NCBI RefSeq assembly: GCF_007673525.1
Contig: NZ_VDZU01000001.1
Location: 1,178,001 to 1,242,000 of the forward strand
Source: Fictibacillus phosphorivorans
GTDB taxonomy: Bacteria > Bacillota > Bacilli > Bacillales > Fictibacillaceae
DNA length: 64,000 nucleotides
Direction: 5' to 3'
Part shown: in pieces, positions 47,032 to 54,956 of the stretch
How positions within the stretch are numbered: position 1 is the first letter of the stretch
Layout of the letters: every line of letters starts with the position of its first letter
Made by a program: the position numbers and the translations under genes
The notes under the pieces: generated by a model
What the model was told of the DNA's origin: nothing
Seen by the model: only the letters and a program-made list of their open reading frames with translations
Database searches by the model: none

Positions 47032-49674
47032 TTGGCAAAAACAAATAAATTAGTACTTATTGATGGAAATAGTATTGCATACAGAGCTTTTTTTGCTCTG
47101 CCTCTTTTAAACAACGATAAAGGTGTTTATACAAACGCTGTCTACGGGTTCACACAGATGCTCCTAAAGATTTTAGAAGATGAGAAGCCCACACATATCC
47201 TCGTTGCTTTTGATGCCGGGAAAACGACATTCCGACATAAGACATTTGGTGAATATAAAGGTGGCCGTCAGAAAACCCCGCCAGAATTATCAGAGCAGTT
47301 TCCGTTTATCAGACAGTTGTTAGATGCATTTAAAATCAAAAGATATGAGCTTGAAAATTATGAAGCAGATGACATTATTGGAACCCTTGCATCTTATGCT
47401 GCCGATGGAAACTGGGATGTAAAAGTGTTTACGGGTGATAAAGATTTACTTCAACTGGTTACGCCTGATGTTGAAGTCGTGCTGACCAGAAAAGGAATCA
47501 CTGAGGTTGAGGCTTATACCGTAGAACAAGTAAACGAGCGCTATGGAATTACACCTCATCAAATCATAGATATGAAGGGCCTTATGGGAGACCCTTCCGA
47601 CAATATTCCAGGAGTACCTGGAGTTGGTGAAAAGACTGCAATCAAATTGATCAAACAATATGGGACGATTGAAAAAGTTCTTGATTCAATTGATGAGATC
47701 TCAGGTGCTAAGCTTAAAGAGCGATTAACAGAGAATAAAGAGCAAGCCATTATGAGTAAAGAGCTTGCTACGATAACGAAAGAAGCTCCTATTGAAGTCG
47801 GTCTGGAAGAAACGAATTACGATGGTTATGAAACGTCTTCTGTATTTCCTCTTTTCAAAGAGTTAGGATTTAATTCATTGCTCGAACGATTAGGCGGAGA
47901 TGAAGAAATTCTTCAGGATGAGGAAAAAGAAGAACTTAACTTTAAAACGGTAACAAAAATTGAAGCTGACATGTTAACAAGTCCTTCATCCCTAATCGTA
48001 GAAACGTTAACTGAAGATTATCATAAAGCAAAGATACATGGTTTTGCTGTAAGTAATGATGCAGGAACATTTTATATTCCTTCAAGTGTTGCAGATCAGT
48101 CAGAAGAATTTCATGAATGGTTGCAAGATCAGAACCAAAAGAAGAGAATGTTTGATGCTAAGAGAGCACACGTAGCCTTACACGGGCAAGGGATCGTCTT
48201 GAATGGTATTGATTTCGATATTCAGCTTGCTTCATATCTGCTGAATCCTTCTGAATCCTTAGATGAAGTAGCTGATGTTGCGAAGCAGTATGGCAAGTCT
48301 AATGTTGATGTGAATGAAGCTGTATATGGTAAAGGTGCTAAGAAGAAACTGCCAGAAGATGAAGCTGTCCTCGCTGAGCATCTATGTAGAAAAGCGCATA
48401 CTGTCTTTCAATTGAGTGATCTTCTGGATGAGAAGTTAAAAGAAAATGAACAGAGTGATCTATTCTATCAGTTAGAGATGCCGTTAGCTCTCGTATTAGC
48501 CAAGATGGAAGAGTTCGGCGTAAAGGTGAAATCAGATACTCTTCAAAAGATGGGTGCTGACTTAGATATACAGTTAACAGCATTAGAAAAAGATATACAC
48601 GAACTTGCTGGAGTATCATTTAATATAAACTCACCTAAACAATTAGGTGAAATATTATTTGAGAAGCTGAACTTGCCGCCTGTTAAGAAAACAAAGACGG
48701 GTTACTCGACTTCTGTTGATGTATTAGAAAAGTTAGAAGGCAAACATGAGATCATTAATAAGATCCTTATCTATCGTCAGCTAGGCAAGTTACGGTCTAC
48801 TTATATTGAAGGTCTGCTAAAAGTAGTAAAAGAAGATACGGGTAAGATTCATACCCGCTTCAATCAGGTTCTAGCGCAAACGGGAAGACTCAGTTCTATC
48901 GATCCAAACCTTCAAAACATTCCTATCCGTTTAGAAGCAGGAAGAAAGATCAGACATGCCTTTGTTGCATCACAGCCTGGATGGAAAATTCTTGCGGCGG
49001 ACTATTCACAGATCGAGCTTCGTGTATTGGCTCATATCTCTCAAGATGAAAACTTGATGGAAGCATTTAAGACAGAGATGGATGTTCATACGAAAACGGC
49101 CATGGACGTTTTTCATGTTGAAGAAAGCGAAGTTACGTCAGAGATGAGAAGACACGCTAAAGCCGTTAACTTTGGAATCGTTTACGGAATCAGTGATTAT
49201 GGCTTATCGCAAAGCCTCGGAATCACGAGGAAAGAAGCTGGAGAATTTATTGCTTCCTATTTGGATAGTTTCCCTGGTGTTCAGCAGTACATGAAGGACA
49301 GTGTTTCAGAAGCAAAACATAATGGTTTTGTTTCAACTCTACTTCATAGACGACGTTATCTGCCTGAGATTAATAGCCGAAACTTTAACCTTCGCAGTTT
49401 TGCAGAGAGAACAGCAATGAATACACCTATTCAAGGAACTGCTGCAGATATTATTAAAAAAGCGATGGTCGATATGGATCAGCGGTTAACAGATGAGAAA
49501 CTTGAAGCAAAAATGCTGCTTACTGTACATGATGAACTAATTTTTGAAGTACCAGAAAATGAGCTGCAAAAACTTGAAGAGATCGTTTGCGAAGTGATGG
49601 AATCAGCAGTAGAACTTGATGTACCATTAAAAGTAGATGTGAACTGGGGAGATTCCTGGTTTGAAGCAAAATAA
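47032..49674 (+). CDS. polA: DNA polymerase I
   Basis: Repair and Okazaki-fragment polymerase. N-terminal 5'-3' exonuclease/flap domain (LIDGNSIAYRAFFAL near residue 8; NYEADDIIGT near 108), then a 3'-5' exonuclease-like domain in which the catalytic acidic DxE is not visible (so proofreading is probably absent, as in other bacilli), and the C-terminal polymerase with LAADYSQIELRVLAH (near 655), the finger helix RRHAKAVNFGIVYG (near 705) and the catalytic VHDELIFE (near 825). 880 residues. Starts at TTG 47032 after CAGGAGG. Confidence 0.97.
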   Translation: MAKTNKLVLIDGNSIAYRAFFALPLLNNDKGVYTNAVYGFTQMLLKILEDEKPTHILVAFDAGKTTFRHKTFGEYKGGRQKTPPELSEQFPFIRQLLDAFKIKRYELENYEADDIIGTLASYAADGNWDVKVFTGDKDLLQLVTPDVEVVLTRKGITEVEAYTVEQVNERYGITPHQIIDMKGLMGDPSDNIPGVPGVGEKTAIKLIKQYGTIEKVLDSIDEISGAKLKERLTENKEQAIMSKELATITKEAPIEVGLEETNYDGYETSSVFPLFKELGFNSLLERLGGDEEILQDEEKEELNFKTVTKIEADMLTSPSSLIVETLTEDYHKAKIHGFAVSNDAGTFYIPSSVADQSEEFHEWLQDQNQKKRMFDAKRAHVALHGQGIVLNGIDFDIQLASYLLNPSESLDEVADVAKQYGKSNVDVNEAVYGKGAKKKLPEDEAVLAEHLCRKAHTVFQLSDLLDEKLKENEQSDLFYQLEMPLALVLAKMEEFGVKVKSDTLQKMGADLDIQLTALEKDIHELAGVSFNINSPKQLGEILFEKLNLPPVKKTKTGYSTSVDVLEKLEGKHEIINKILIYRQLGKLRSTYIEGLLKVVKEDTGKIHTRFNQVLAQTGRLSSIDPNLQNIPIRLEAGRKIRHAFVASQPGWKILAADYSQIELRVLAHISQDENLMEAFKTEMDVHTKTAMDVFHVEESEVTSEMRRHAKAVNFGIVYGISDYGLSQSLGITRKEAGEFIASYLDSFPGVQQYMKDSVSEAKHNGFVSTLLHRRRYLPEINSRNFNLRSFAERTAMNTPIQGTAADIIKKAMVDMDQRLTDEKLEAKMLLTVHDELIFEVPENELQKLEEIVCEVMESAVELDVPLKVDVNWGDSWFEAK

Positions 49675-49680
49675 TAAAGA

Positions 49681-49714
49681 AACAGCATCCTATAGATCCA
49701 GGGTGCTGTTTTTC
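49681..49714 (+). terminator. Hairpin between polA and mutM
   Basis: AACAGCATCC / GGGTGCTGTT with a ten-base loop and T5; only 20 bases before mutM, so read-through is plausible. Confidence 0.75.
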
Positions 49715-49733
49715 TAATAAGGTTGGTGATAAT

Positions 49734-50555
49734 ATGCCTGAGTTACCTGAAGTCGAAAATGTCAAAAACACTCTGAATAAGTTTCTTCCTGGGAAGAAGA
49801 TTACAGATGTGAAAATACACTGGGAAAATATTATTAAACATCCTGGGACGGACGAATTTATCTTGAAGTTAAAAGGTCAAAGTTTTCAAAATGTGTATCG
49901 AAGAGGGAAATTTTTAATCTTTCATCTTGATGAAGATGTTTTAGTATCTCATCTAAGAATGGAAGGGAAGTATGGATTGAGTCAAAGAGATGAGCCTGCT
50001 GATAAGCATACGCACGTTATTTTTCAGTTCTCTGATGGAACTGAACTCAGATATCGAGATGTGAGAAAGTTTGGGACGATGCATCTGTATCCAAAAGGAA
50101 CAGAGGAAACAAATGCGCCATTAAAAACTTTAGGTATAGAACCATTATCAGATTCCTTAACAGCAGCACTTATGAAGAAGCTGTTTGCTAATCGAAAGCG
50201 CAACATAAAATCGGTATTGCTAGATCAGACACTTATTGCTGGTTTAGGAAACATCTACGTAGATGAAGTATTATTTCAAGCAGGCATTCATCCGGAGACA
50301 CCAGCAAATAAATTAACACAGCACCGATTAAAAAAAATGAAAACCGCGATTACTGAAATTCTTTCGGAATCTGTGAAGCACGGAGGAAGCTCGATTCGAT
50401 CTTACACGAACGCGGTGGGTGAGACAGGTGGCTTTCAGCTGAAACTGTTTGTATATGGAAGAAAAAGTGAAGAGTGCCGCGTATGTGGTACTGAGATTGA
50501 ACGATTAGTTGTAGCGGGTAGAGGAACTCATATTTGTAAGACTTGTCAAAAATAA
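49734..50555 (+). CDS. mutM: Formamidopyrimidine-DNA glycosylase
   Basis: Removes 8-oxoguanine and formamidopyrimidines and nicks the abasic site. N-terminal PELPEVENV (Pro2 and Glu3 catalytic), the lysine in YRRGKFLIF near residue 58, the helix-two-turn-helix near 150-180 (QTLIAGLGNIYVDE), and the C-terminal four-cysteine zinc finger CRVCGTEIERL..CKTCQK. 273 residues. Same polA-mutM-ytaF-coaE order as B. subtilis. Confidence 0.96.
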   Translation: MPELPEVENVKNTLNKFLPGKKITDVKIHWENIIKHPGTDEFILKLKGQSFQNVYRRGKFLIFHLDEDVLVSHLRMEGKYGLSQRDEPADKHTHVIFQFSDGTELRYRDVRKFGTMHLYPKGTEETNAPLKTLGIEPLSDSLTAALMKKLFANRKRNIKSVLLDQTLIAGLGNIYVDEVLFQAGIHPETPANKLTQHRLKKMKTAITEILSESVKHGGSSIRSYTNAVGETGGFQLKLFVYGRKSEECRVCGTEIERLVVAGRGTHICKTCQK

Positions 50556-50616
50556 ACCATTTCTGTGCTCCTTTCATATACTACGTTTACCGTTAACTGA
50601 AAGGAGTACAGGAACA

Positions 50617-51258
50617 ATGGTGGCTTACTCATTTGTTTTGTTGGCACTAGCCGTCAGCCTGGACAGTTTTGGAGCCGGATTAACGTATGGAATGAAATCC
50701 ATTAAAATTCCTTTTCGCTCCATTATCATTATCGCAATATGTTCAGCTGTTACCTTTTTACTTTCGATGTTGCTTGGATTTACGTTAGAACAATTTATTT
50801 CACCTAAGACAGGTGAGATATTGGGAGGCGTGATTCTTCTTGGAATCGGAATCTACTCTCTATGGCAGGTTTTCTTACCAGAGAAAGAGAACGTTGAGTA
50901 CTTGGAAAAAGAACCTAAGAACATTGTGCTTTTTGAAATCAAATCGTTAGGAATTGTCATACACATTCTAAAGAAACCAGTTATGGCTGATATTGATAAG
51001 TCTGGATCTATTACGGGCTTAGAAGCCGTACTGCTTGGAATAGCATTATCGCTGGATGCTTTTGGAGCAGGAATAGGAGCCGCACTCATTGATTTGTCAC
51101 CTTCGCTAACAACCATTACAATTGCGTTGATGAGTGCTTTATTCTTATGGGGTGGTATGATACTGGGATTATATCTTTTTAACAAAACAAACTGGATGAA
51201 GGGATTATCTATTCTACCAGGAGTTCTGTTGATCGTAATGGGATTATTAAAAATGTAA
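50617..51258 (+). CDS. ytaF: Sporulation membrane protein YtaF (MntP-like fold)
   Basis: 213 residues with six predicted membrane helices in two halves of three, each half starting with a repeat-like ALAVSLDSFGAGLTYG (near residue 8) and ALSLDAFGAGIGAAL (near 143). This duplication resembles the MntP manganese exporter family, but the transported ion, if any, is unknown. Annotated as a sporulation protein in bacilli. SD GAAAGGAG. Next to coaE by 16 bases. Confidence 0.88.
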   Translation: MVAYSFVLLALAVSLDSFGAGLTYGMKSIKIPFRSIIIIAICSAVTFLLSMLLGFTLEQFISPKTGEILGGVILLGIGIYSLWQVFLPEKENVEYLEKEPKNIVLFEIKSLGIVIHILKKPVMADIDKSGSITGLEAVLLGIALSLDAFGAGIGAALIDLSPSLTTITIALMSALFLWGGMILGLYLFNKTNWMKGLSILPGVLLIVMGLLKM

Positions 51259-51274
51259 CACTGGAGGATAACTA

Positions 51275-51871
51275 GTGATTATTGGATTAACGGGAGGCAT
51301 TGCTACAGGGAAATCAACAGTCAGCAACATCATTAAGAGTCAAGGAATTCCTGTAGTTGATGCCGATATTATATCTAGAGAAGTTGTTATGCCAGATAAA
51401 GAAGCGTATAGGAAGATCGTTGCCAGCTTTGGTGAAGAGATACTAAATGATGACAAGACAATAAATAGATCAGGATTAGGAGAAATCATCTTTAACGATT
51501 CAGAAAAAAGAACGATGTTGAACGAGATTGTTCATCCTGCTGTAAGAAAAGAAATGAGACGGCAAGCAGATGCTTATCAACGTTCGGGTGAGTCATTAGT
51601 GGTCATGGATATACCACTCTTATTTGAGAGTAACCTGACACATATGGTTGATCGAACGTGGTTAGTCTATGCTGCACCAGAACTGCAACTTCAAAGATTG
51701 ATCAACCGTGACCATTTTTCAGAGAAGCAAGCGCTGTCTAGAATACATTCACAGATGCCGATTACAGAGAAAAAGGAACTGGCGGATGTTGTCATCATGA
51801 ATAATGGCTCTCTTGCAGAATTAGAAAATGATGTTCTATTATTACTTAAGCAAACAAAAAAACAGACCTGA
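51275..51871 (+). CDS. coaE: Dephospho-CoA kinase
   Basis: Final step of coenzyme A synthesis, phosphorylating dephospho-CoA at the 3' ribose hydroxyl. Walker A GLTGGIATGKST at residues 4-15, then DADIISREV near 32 and VMDIPLLFESNL near 110. 198 residues. Starts at GTG 51275 after TGGAGGATAACTA. Probably co-transcribed with ytaF; terminator follows. Confidence 0.96.
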   Translation: MIIGLTGGIATGKSTVSNIIKSQGIPVVDADIISREVVMPDKEAYRKIVASFGEEILNDDKTINRSGLGEIIFNDSEKRTMLNEIVHPAVRKEMRRQADAYQRSGESLVVMDIPLLFESNLTHMVDRTWLVYAAPELQLQRLINRDHFSEKQALSRIHSQMPITEKKELADVVIMNNGSLAELENDVLLLLKQTKKQT

Positions 51872-51893
51872 TAACTAATTCAGGTCTGTTTTT
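51859..51893 (+). terminator. Terminator of coaE
   Basis: AACAGACCTG / CAGGTCTGTT stem with a ten-base loop and T5, overlapping the stop codon. Confidence 0.9.
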
Positions 51894-51932
51894 ATCTATA
51901 TAAGCCCTTTTTCAGCCTAATTTAAATAAAAG

Positions 51933-51964
51933 TATGTTCTTTTCAACCACGAATATGATATACT
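51933..51964 (+). promoter_or_regulatory. CcpN-like operators at the gapB promoter
   Basis: TATGATATACT (51954-51964) fits the CcpN consensus as I recall it (TRTGHYATAYW) at all positions and includes the likely -10 TATACT; TATGTTCTTTT (51933-51943) is a weaker second copy. Two sites, one over the promoter, is the B. subtilis gapB design. Confidence 0.55.
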
Positions 51965-52015
51965 AATTACAGATAGATACAAGTTAGAGTATAACACATT
52001 GGAAGGAGCAGCTTC

Positions 52016-53056
52016 ATGAAAGCAAAAATTGCAATTAATGGCTTGGGGAGAATCGGAAGAATGGTCTTTCGCAAAATGATGGAGAACGATGAATTTGAGG
52101 TTGTAGCTGTTAATGCCAGCTATCCAGCCGAAACTCTTGCTCATATGGTTAAATACGATTCTATACATGGAACGTATCCTGGAGAAGTTGTTGCTGGTGA
52201 AGATGCCCTTTTTGTTAATGGAAAAAAAGTTCAATTAGTTAACTCTCGCGATCCTCGTGAGCTACCTTGGGGCACGTTAGACGTTGATATTGTTATAGAA
52301 GCAACAGGTAAATTTGTTTCACAAGAATCTGCTGGTCTTCATATTGAAGCAGGTGCAAAGAAAGTAATTATTACTGCACCAGGGAAAGACGAAGATATTA
52401 CAATTGTTATGGGAGTAAATGATAGCGATTACATTTCTTCAAAACACCATATAATTTCTAATGCATCGTGTACAACGAATTGTTTGGCACCTGTGATTAA
52501 AGTTCTTGATGATCAGTTCGGGGTACAATCGGGCATGATGACGACTGTACATGCGTATACGAATGATCAGAAGAATATTGATAATCCTCATAAGGACTTA
52601 AGACGTGCACGTGCATGCGGAACATCGATCATTCCAACTTCTACAGGTGCTGCAAAAGCAATATCAAAAGTCTTGCCTCACTTAGAAGGTAAACTGAATG
52701 GTATGGCACTCAGAGTTCCAACACCTAATGTATCTTTAGTTGATGTTGTTGTAGAATTGAAGACTCCTGTATCGAAAGACCAAGTTAATCACGCATTCCA
52801 ATCAGCTTCTGAAGGTTCAATGCGTGGAATTTTAGGGTACAGTGATCTGCCGTTAGTATCGATCGATTATAATGGAAATGAAAACTCATCAATCGTAGAC
52901 GGCTTATCAACGATGGTGATGGATGGAAACAAAGTTAAGGTCCTTGCTTGGTACGACAATGAATGGGGTTATTCATGCCGAGTAGTAGATCTAGCGAAAC
53001 ATGTAAGTGTTGCTTTAAATATTCCAGTACAAGAAAAAAATGTTTCTGTATCATAA
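52016..53056 (+). CDS. gapB: Gluconeogenic glyceraldehyde-3-phosphate dehydrogenase GapB
   Basis: Runs the triose-phosphate step in the gluconeogenic direction, usually with NADP, and is separate from glycolytic GapA. Rossmann motif INGLGRIGRMVFR (residues 6-18) lacks the classical NAD-selective acid soon after; catalytic cysteine in NASCTTNCLAPV (near 155), YDNEWGYSCRVVD near 315. 346 residues, slightly longer than B. subtilis GapB. SD GAAGGAGC. Beside speD as in B. subtilis, with CcpN-like sites upstream. Confidence 0.94.
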   Translation: MKAKIAINGLGRIGRMVFRKMMENDEFEVVAVNASYPAETLAHMVKYDSIHGTYPGEVVAGEDALFVNGKKVQLVNSRDPRELPWGTLDVDIVIEATGKFVSQESAGLHIEAGAKKVIITAPGKDEDITIVMGVNDSDYISSKHHIISNASCTTNCLAPVIKVLDDQFGVQSGMMTTVHAYTNDQKNIDNPHKDLRRARACGTSIIPTSTGAAKAISKVLPHLEGKLNGMALRVPTPNVSLVDVVVELKTPVSKDQVNHAFQSASEGSMRGILGYSDLPLVSIDYNGNENSSIVDGLSTMVMDGNKVKVLAWYDNEWGYSCRVVDLAKHVSVALNIPVQEKNVSVS

Positions 53057-53085
53057 AAACATTAGTAAAAATAGATAAATGAGTA

Positions 53086-53114
53086 AGGGCTGGATTACAC
53101 ATCAGCTCTTTTTT
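53086..53114 (+). terminator. Terminator of gapB
   Basis: AAGGGCTG / CAGCTCTT stem and T6. Confidence 0.75.
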
Positions 53115-53200
53115 GCGTTTCAACGCACCAGTATATTTCGATTGATCTTTATACTTAAAAAACAATAAAAAATTGATTCGAAAAAATTTGCCTATAGTTA

Positions 53201-53229
53201 TTGCAAATAAATTTTAAAAGAAGTATACT
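53201..53229 (+). promoter_or_regulatory. Promoter of speD
   Basis: TTGCAA (53201-53206), 17-base spacer, TATACT (53224-53229). Gives a leader of about 140 bases. Confidence 0.75.
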
Positions 53230-53235
53230 ATGATT

Positions 53236-53376
53236 CGTGAACTTCAAATAAAGCAAACAAAGGCATTGAATGCTACTTAAAGGGTTAGGACCTCTTTGGA
53301 CTAACTTGCCCCCGTGGTAGATGTTCGATACCGCATGCTTGAAGGCATGATTATTTTTAAAAGGGGGACTATGCTA
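53236..53376 (+). other. Structured leader of speD (possible cis-regulatory RNA)
   Basis: The predicted untranslated leader contains TTAGGACCTCTTTGGACTAA (imperfect stem TTAG..CC / GG..CTAA), then CTTGCCCCCGTGG, then a CATGC / GCATG stem with loop TTGAAG just before the ribosome site AAAAGGGGGA. GC content is higher than around it. No known riboswitch class is recognised. Confidence 0.4.
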
Positions 53377-53760
53377 ATGGATACAATGGGAAGACACGTA
53401 ATTGCTGAGTTATGGGGTTGTGATTCTGAAAAACTAAATGACATGAAATTTATTGAAGAGACATTCGTTGACGCTGCATTGAAAGCAGGTGCAGAAATTC
53501 GTGAGGTTGCTTTTCATAAATTTGCTCCACATGGTGTAAGTGGAGTTGTTATTATCTCTGAATCTCATCTAACTATTCACAGTTTTCCTGAGCATGGTTA
53601 TGCAAGTATTGATGTATATACGTGTGGAGATCGAATTGATCCTAACGTTGCTGCTGATTACATTTCAGAGGCACTTGGCGCTAAAAAGCGCGAAAACTTG
53701 GAAGTTCCTCGTGGAATGGGTCCAATTTCTGTTGCCAAATCAAAAGTTACTGCTCAATAA
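53377..53760 (+). CDS. speD: S-adenosylmethionine decarboxylase proenzyme
   Basis: Pyruvoyl enzyme making decarboxylated SAM for spermidine synthesis; the short (class 1B) form. Self-cleavage occurs at Glu-Ser in [14 protein letters not shown] (serine near residue 63), and the cysteine in DVYTCGD is catalytic. 127 residues. The frame is open 21 codons upstream, but ATG 53377 ([15 protein letters not shown]) matches B. subtilis SpeD and has correct spacing from AAGGGGGA. Next to gapB. Confidence 0.95.
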   Translation: MDTMGRHVIAELWGCDSEKLNDMKFIEETFVDAALKAGAEIREVAFHKFAPHGVSGVVIISESHLTIHSFPEHGYASIDVYTCGDRIDPNVAADYISEALGAKKRENLEVPRGMGPISVAKSKVTAQ

Positions 53761-53779
53761 TTTAAAACAGAATGTACGT

Positions 53780-53807
53780 GAGGTGTGAGAAATCACACCT
53801 CTTTTTT
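53780..53807 (+). terminator. Terminator of speD
   Basis: GAGGTGTGA / TCACACCTC perfect stem, loop GAAA, T6. Confidence 0.93.
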
Positions 53808-53864
53808 ATTTCACTCATTATAGGGAATAATAGGATACAAATTATATTGCTTTGGAGGACTACT

Positions 53865-54260
53865 ATGTTTAGAAAACTTCAAAATCTAATGGAAAATCAT
53901 GCGGAAACGAGTGAACAGCATGTGGACGAAAGACTTAGAACCCATTATTTTAAAGCTAATAAACCAGAAGTTATGAAAGTGATCAAACAGATCCTAGATG
54001 AAGACACCAATTTTCATGAACTTGGTTTTTCAGAAGAAAGGGGAGAAGTTACGTTTGAAGTCAGACAGCCTAAGAGTGCGTTTGTTGTTATTAGTGTAGT
54101 AACAGTTAGAGCGAATCGAACTGCTGTAGATCTGAACGTTTCAACAGAATCTGCTCTTCCTTTTAATTTTGGTAACAATCAAAGGCTAATTGTTAATATT
54201 TATGAGATCTTAAAAGAAAAACTAACGTTTGTAGGGACGTCAATGGCTGAAAAATTGTAG
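53865..54260 (+). CDS. Conserved cytosolic protein of unknown function
   Basis: 131 residues: FRKLQNLMENHAETSEQHVDE at the start (helical), then an alternating-strand region (EVTFEVRQPKSAFVVISVVTVR) and a helical C-terminus. No membrane segment, no known catalytic motif. ATG 53865 follows TTGGAGG; the longer open frame upstream covers the speD terminator and is not real. I recall similar short proteins in other bacilli but no function. It lies between speD and nrdR. Confidence 0.75.
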   Translation: MFRKLQNLMENHAETSEQHVDERLRTHYFKANKPEVMKVIKQILDEDTNFHELGFSEERGEVTFEVRQPKSAFVVISVVTVRANRTAVDLNVSTESALPFNFGNNQRLIVNIYEILKEKLTFVGTSMAEKL

Positions 54261-54332
54261 GAATAGCTTGTCACATTCCTCCCTTTTCTTTAAGATAGAT
54301 AGAGAATAGAAAATTTTTTGGGGATGATTACA

Positions 54333-54794
54333 ATGAGGTGTCCTACTTGCCAGCACAACGGAACAAAAGTGCTTGATTCAAGACCCGTACATAGCGGAAG
54401 ATCCATTCGCCGCAGAAGGGAATGTGAATCTTGCAGCTATAGATTTACTACATTTGAAACGGTAGAACAAACACCGCTTATCATTGTTAAGAAGGGCGGA
54501 GAACGAGAAGAGTTCAGCCGTGAAAAGATCCTTAGAGGGCTTATTAAAGCTTGCGAAAAAAGGCCAGTCCCCTTGGAAACGCTTGAAAATATAGTAGATA
54601 GCATTGAAAAGGAATTGAGGAATTCAGGTGCATCAGAAGTTTCAAGTACAGCCGTTGGTGAACAGGTGATGGAACATCTGTCTAAAACGGATGAGGTTGC
54701 TTATGTAAGATTTGCCTCTGTATACCGTCAATTTAAAGATATCAATGTTTTTATACAGGAATTGAAAGAACTGATTAACAAGGAGGAGCGTTAA
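54333..54794 (+). CDS. nrdR: Transcriptional repressor NrdR
   Basis: Represses ribonucleotide reductase genes, sensing (d)ATP. N-terminal four-cysteine zinc ribbon [14 protein letters not shown] (residues 3-34) with the basic SIRRRRE, then the ATP-cone domain ([19 protein letters not shown] near 50). 153 residues. ATG 54333 after GGGGATGATTACA; upstream in-frame codons include the SD. First gene of nrdR-dnaB-dnaI. Confidence 0.95.
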   Translation: MRCPTCQHNGTKVLDSRPVHSGRSIRRRRECESCSYRFTTFETVEQTPLIIVKKGGEREEFSREKILRGLIKACEKRPVPLETLENIVDSIEKELRNSGASEVSSTAVGEQVMEHLSKTDEVAYVRFASVYRQFKDINVFIQELKELINKEER

Positions 54795-54825
54795 AGCGTA
54801 TCTTAGACTGCTTAACGCTCTTTTT
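54786..54825 (+). terminator. Terminator overlapping the nrdR stop
   Basis: GAGCGTTAAAGC / GCTTAACGCTC with one bulge and T5, so nrdR and dnaB may be only partly co-transcribed. Confidence 0.8.
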
Positions 54826-54888
54826 ATACAAATCTTAATCCGTATTCTATTGTGTTAGATAACGGCTAAATAATATGAACAAATGACT

Positions 54889-54919
54889 CTGGCTGACGAT
54901 ACTTACATCCGTCGGCCAG
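54889..54919 (+). other. Leader hairpin before dnaB
   Basis: CTGGCTGACGAT / ATCCGTCGGCCAG, about 12 bp with one bulge and loop ACTTAC, 38 bases before the dnaB ATG. No T run follows, so it is not an obvious terminator. Confidence 0.45.
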
Positions 54920-54956
54920 CTTACTTTAAAGACTTTATTAACAAAGGGTGAAAACG

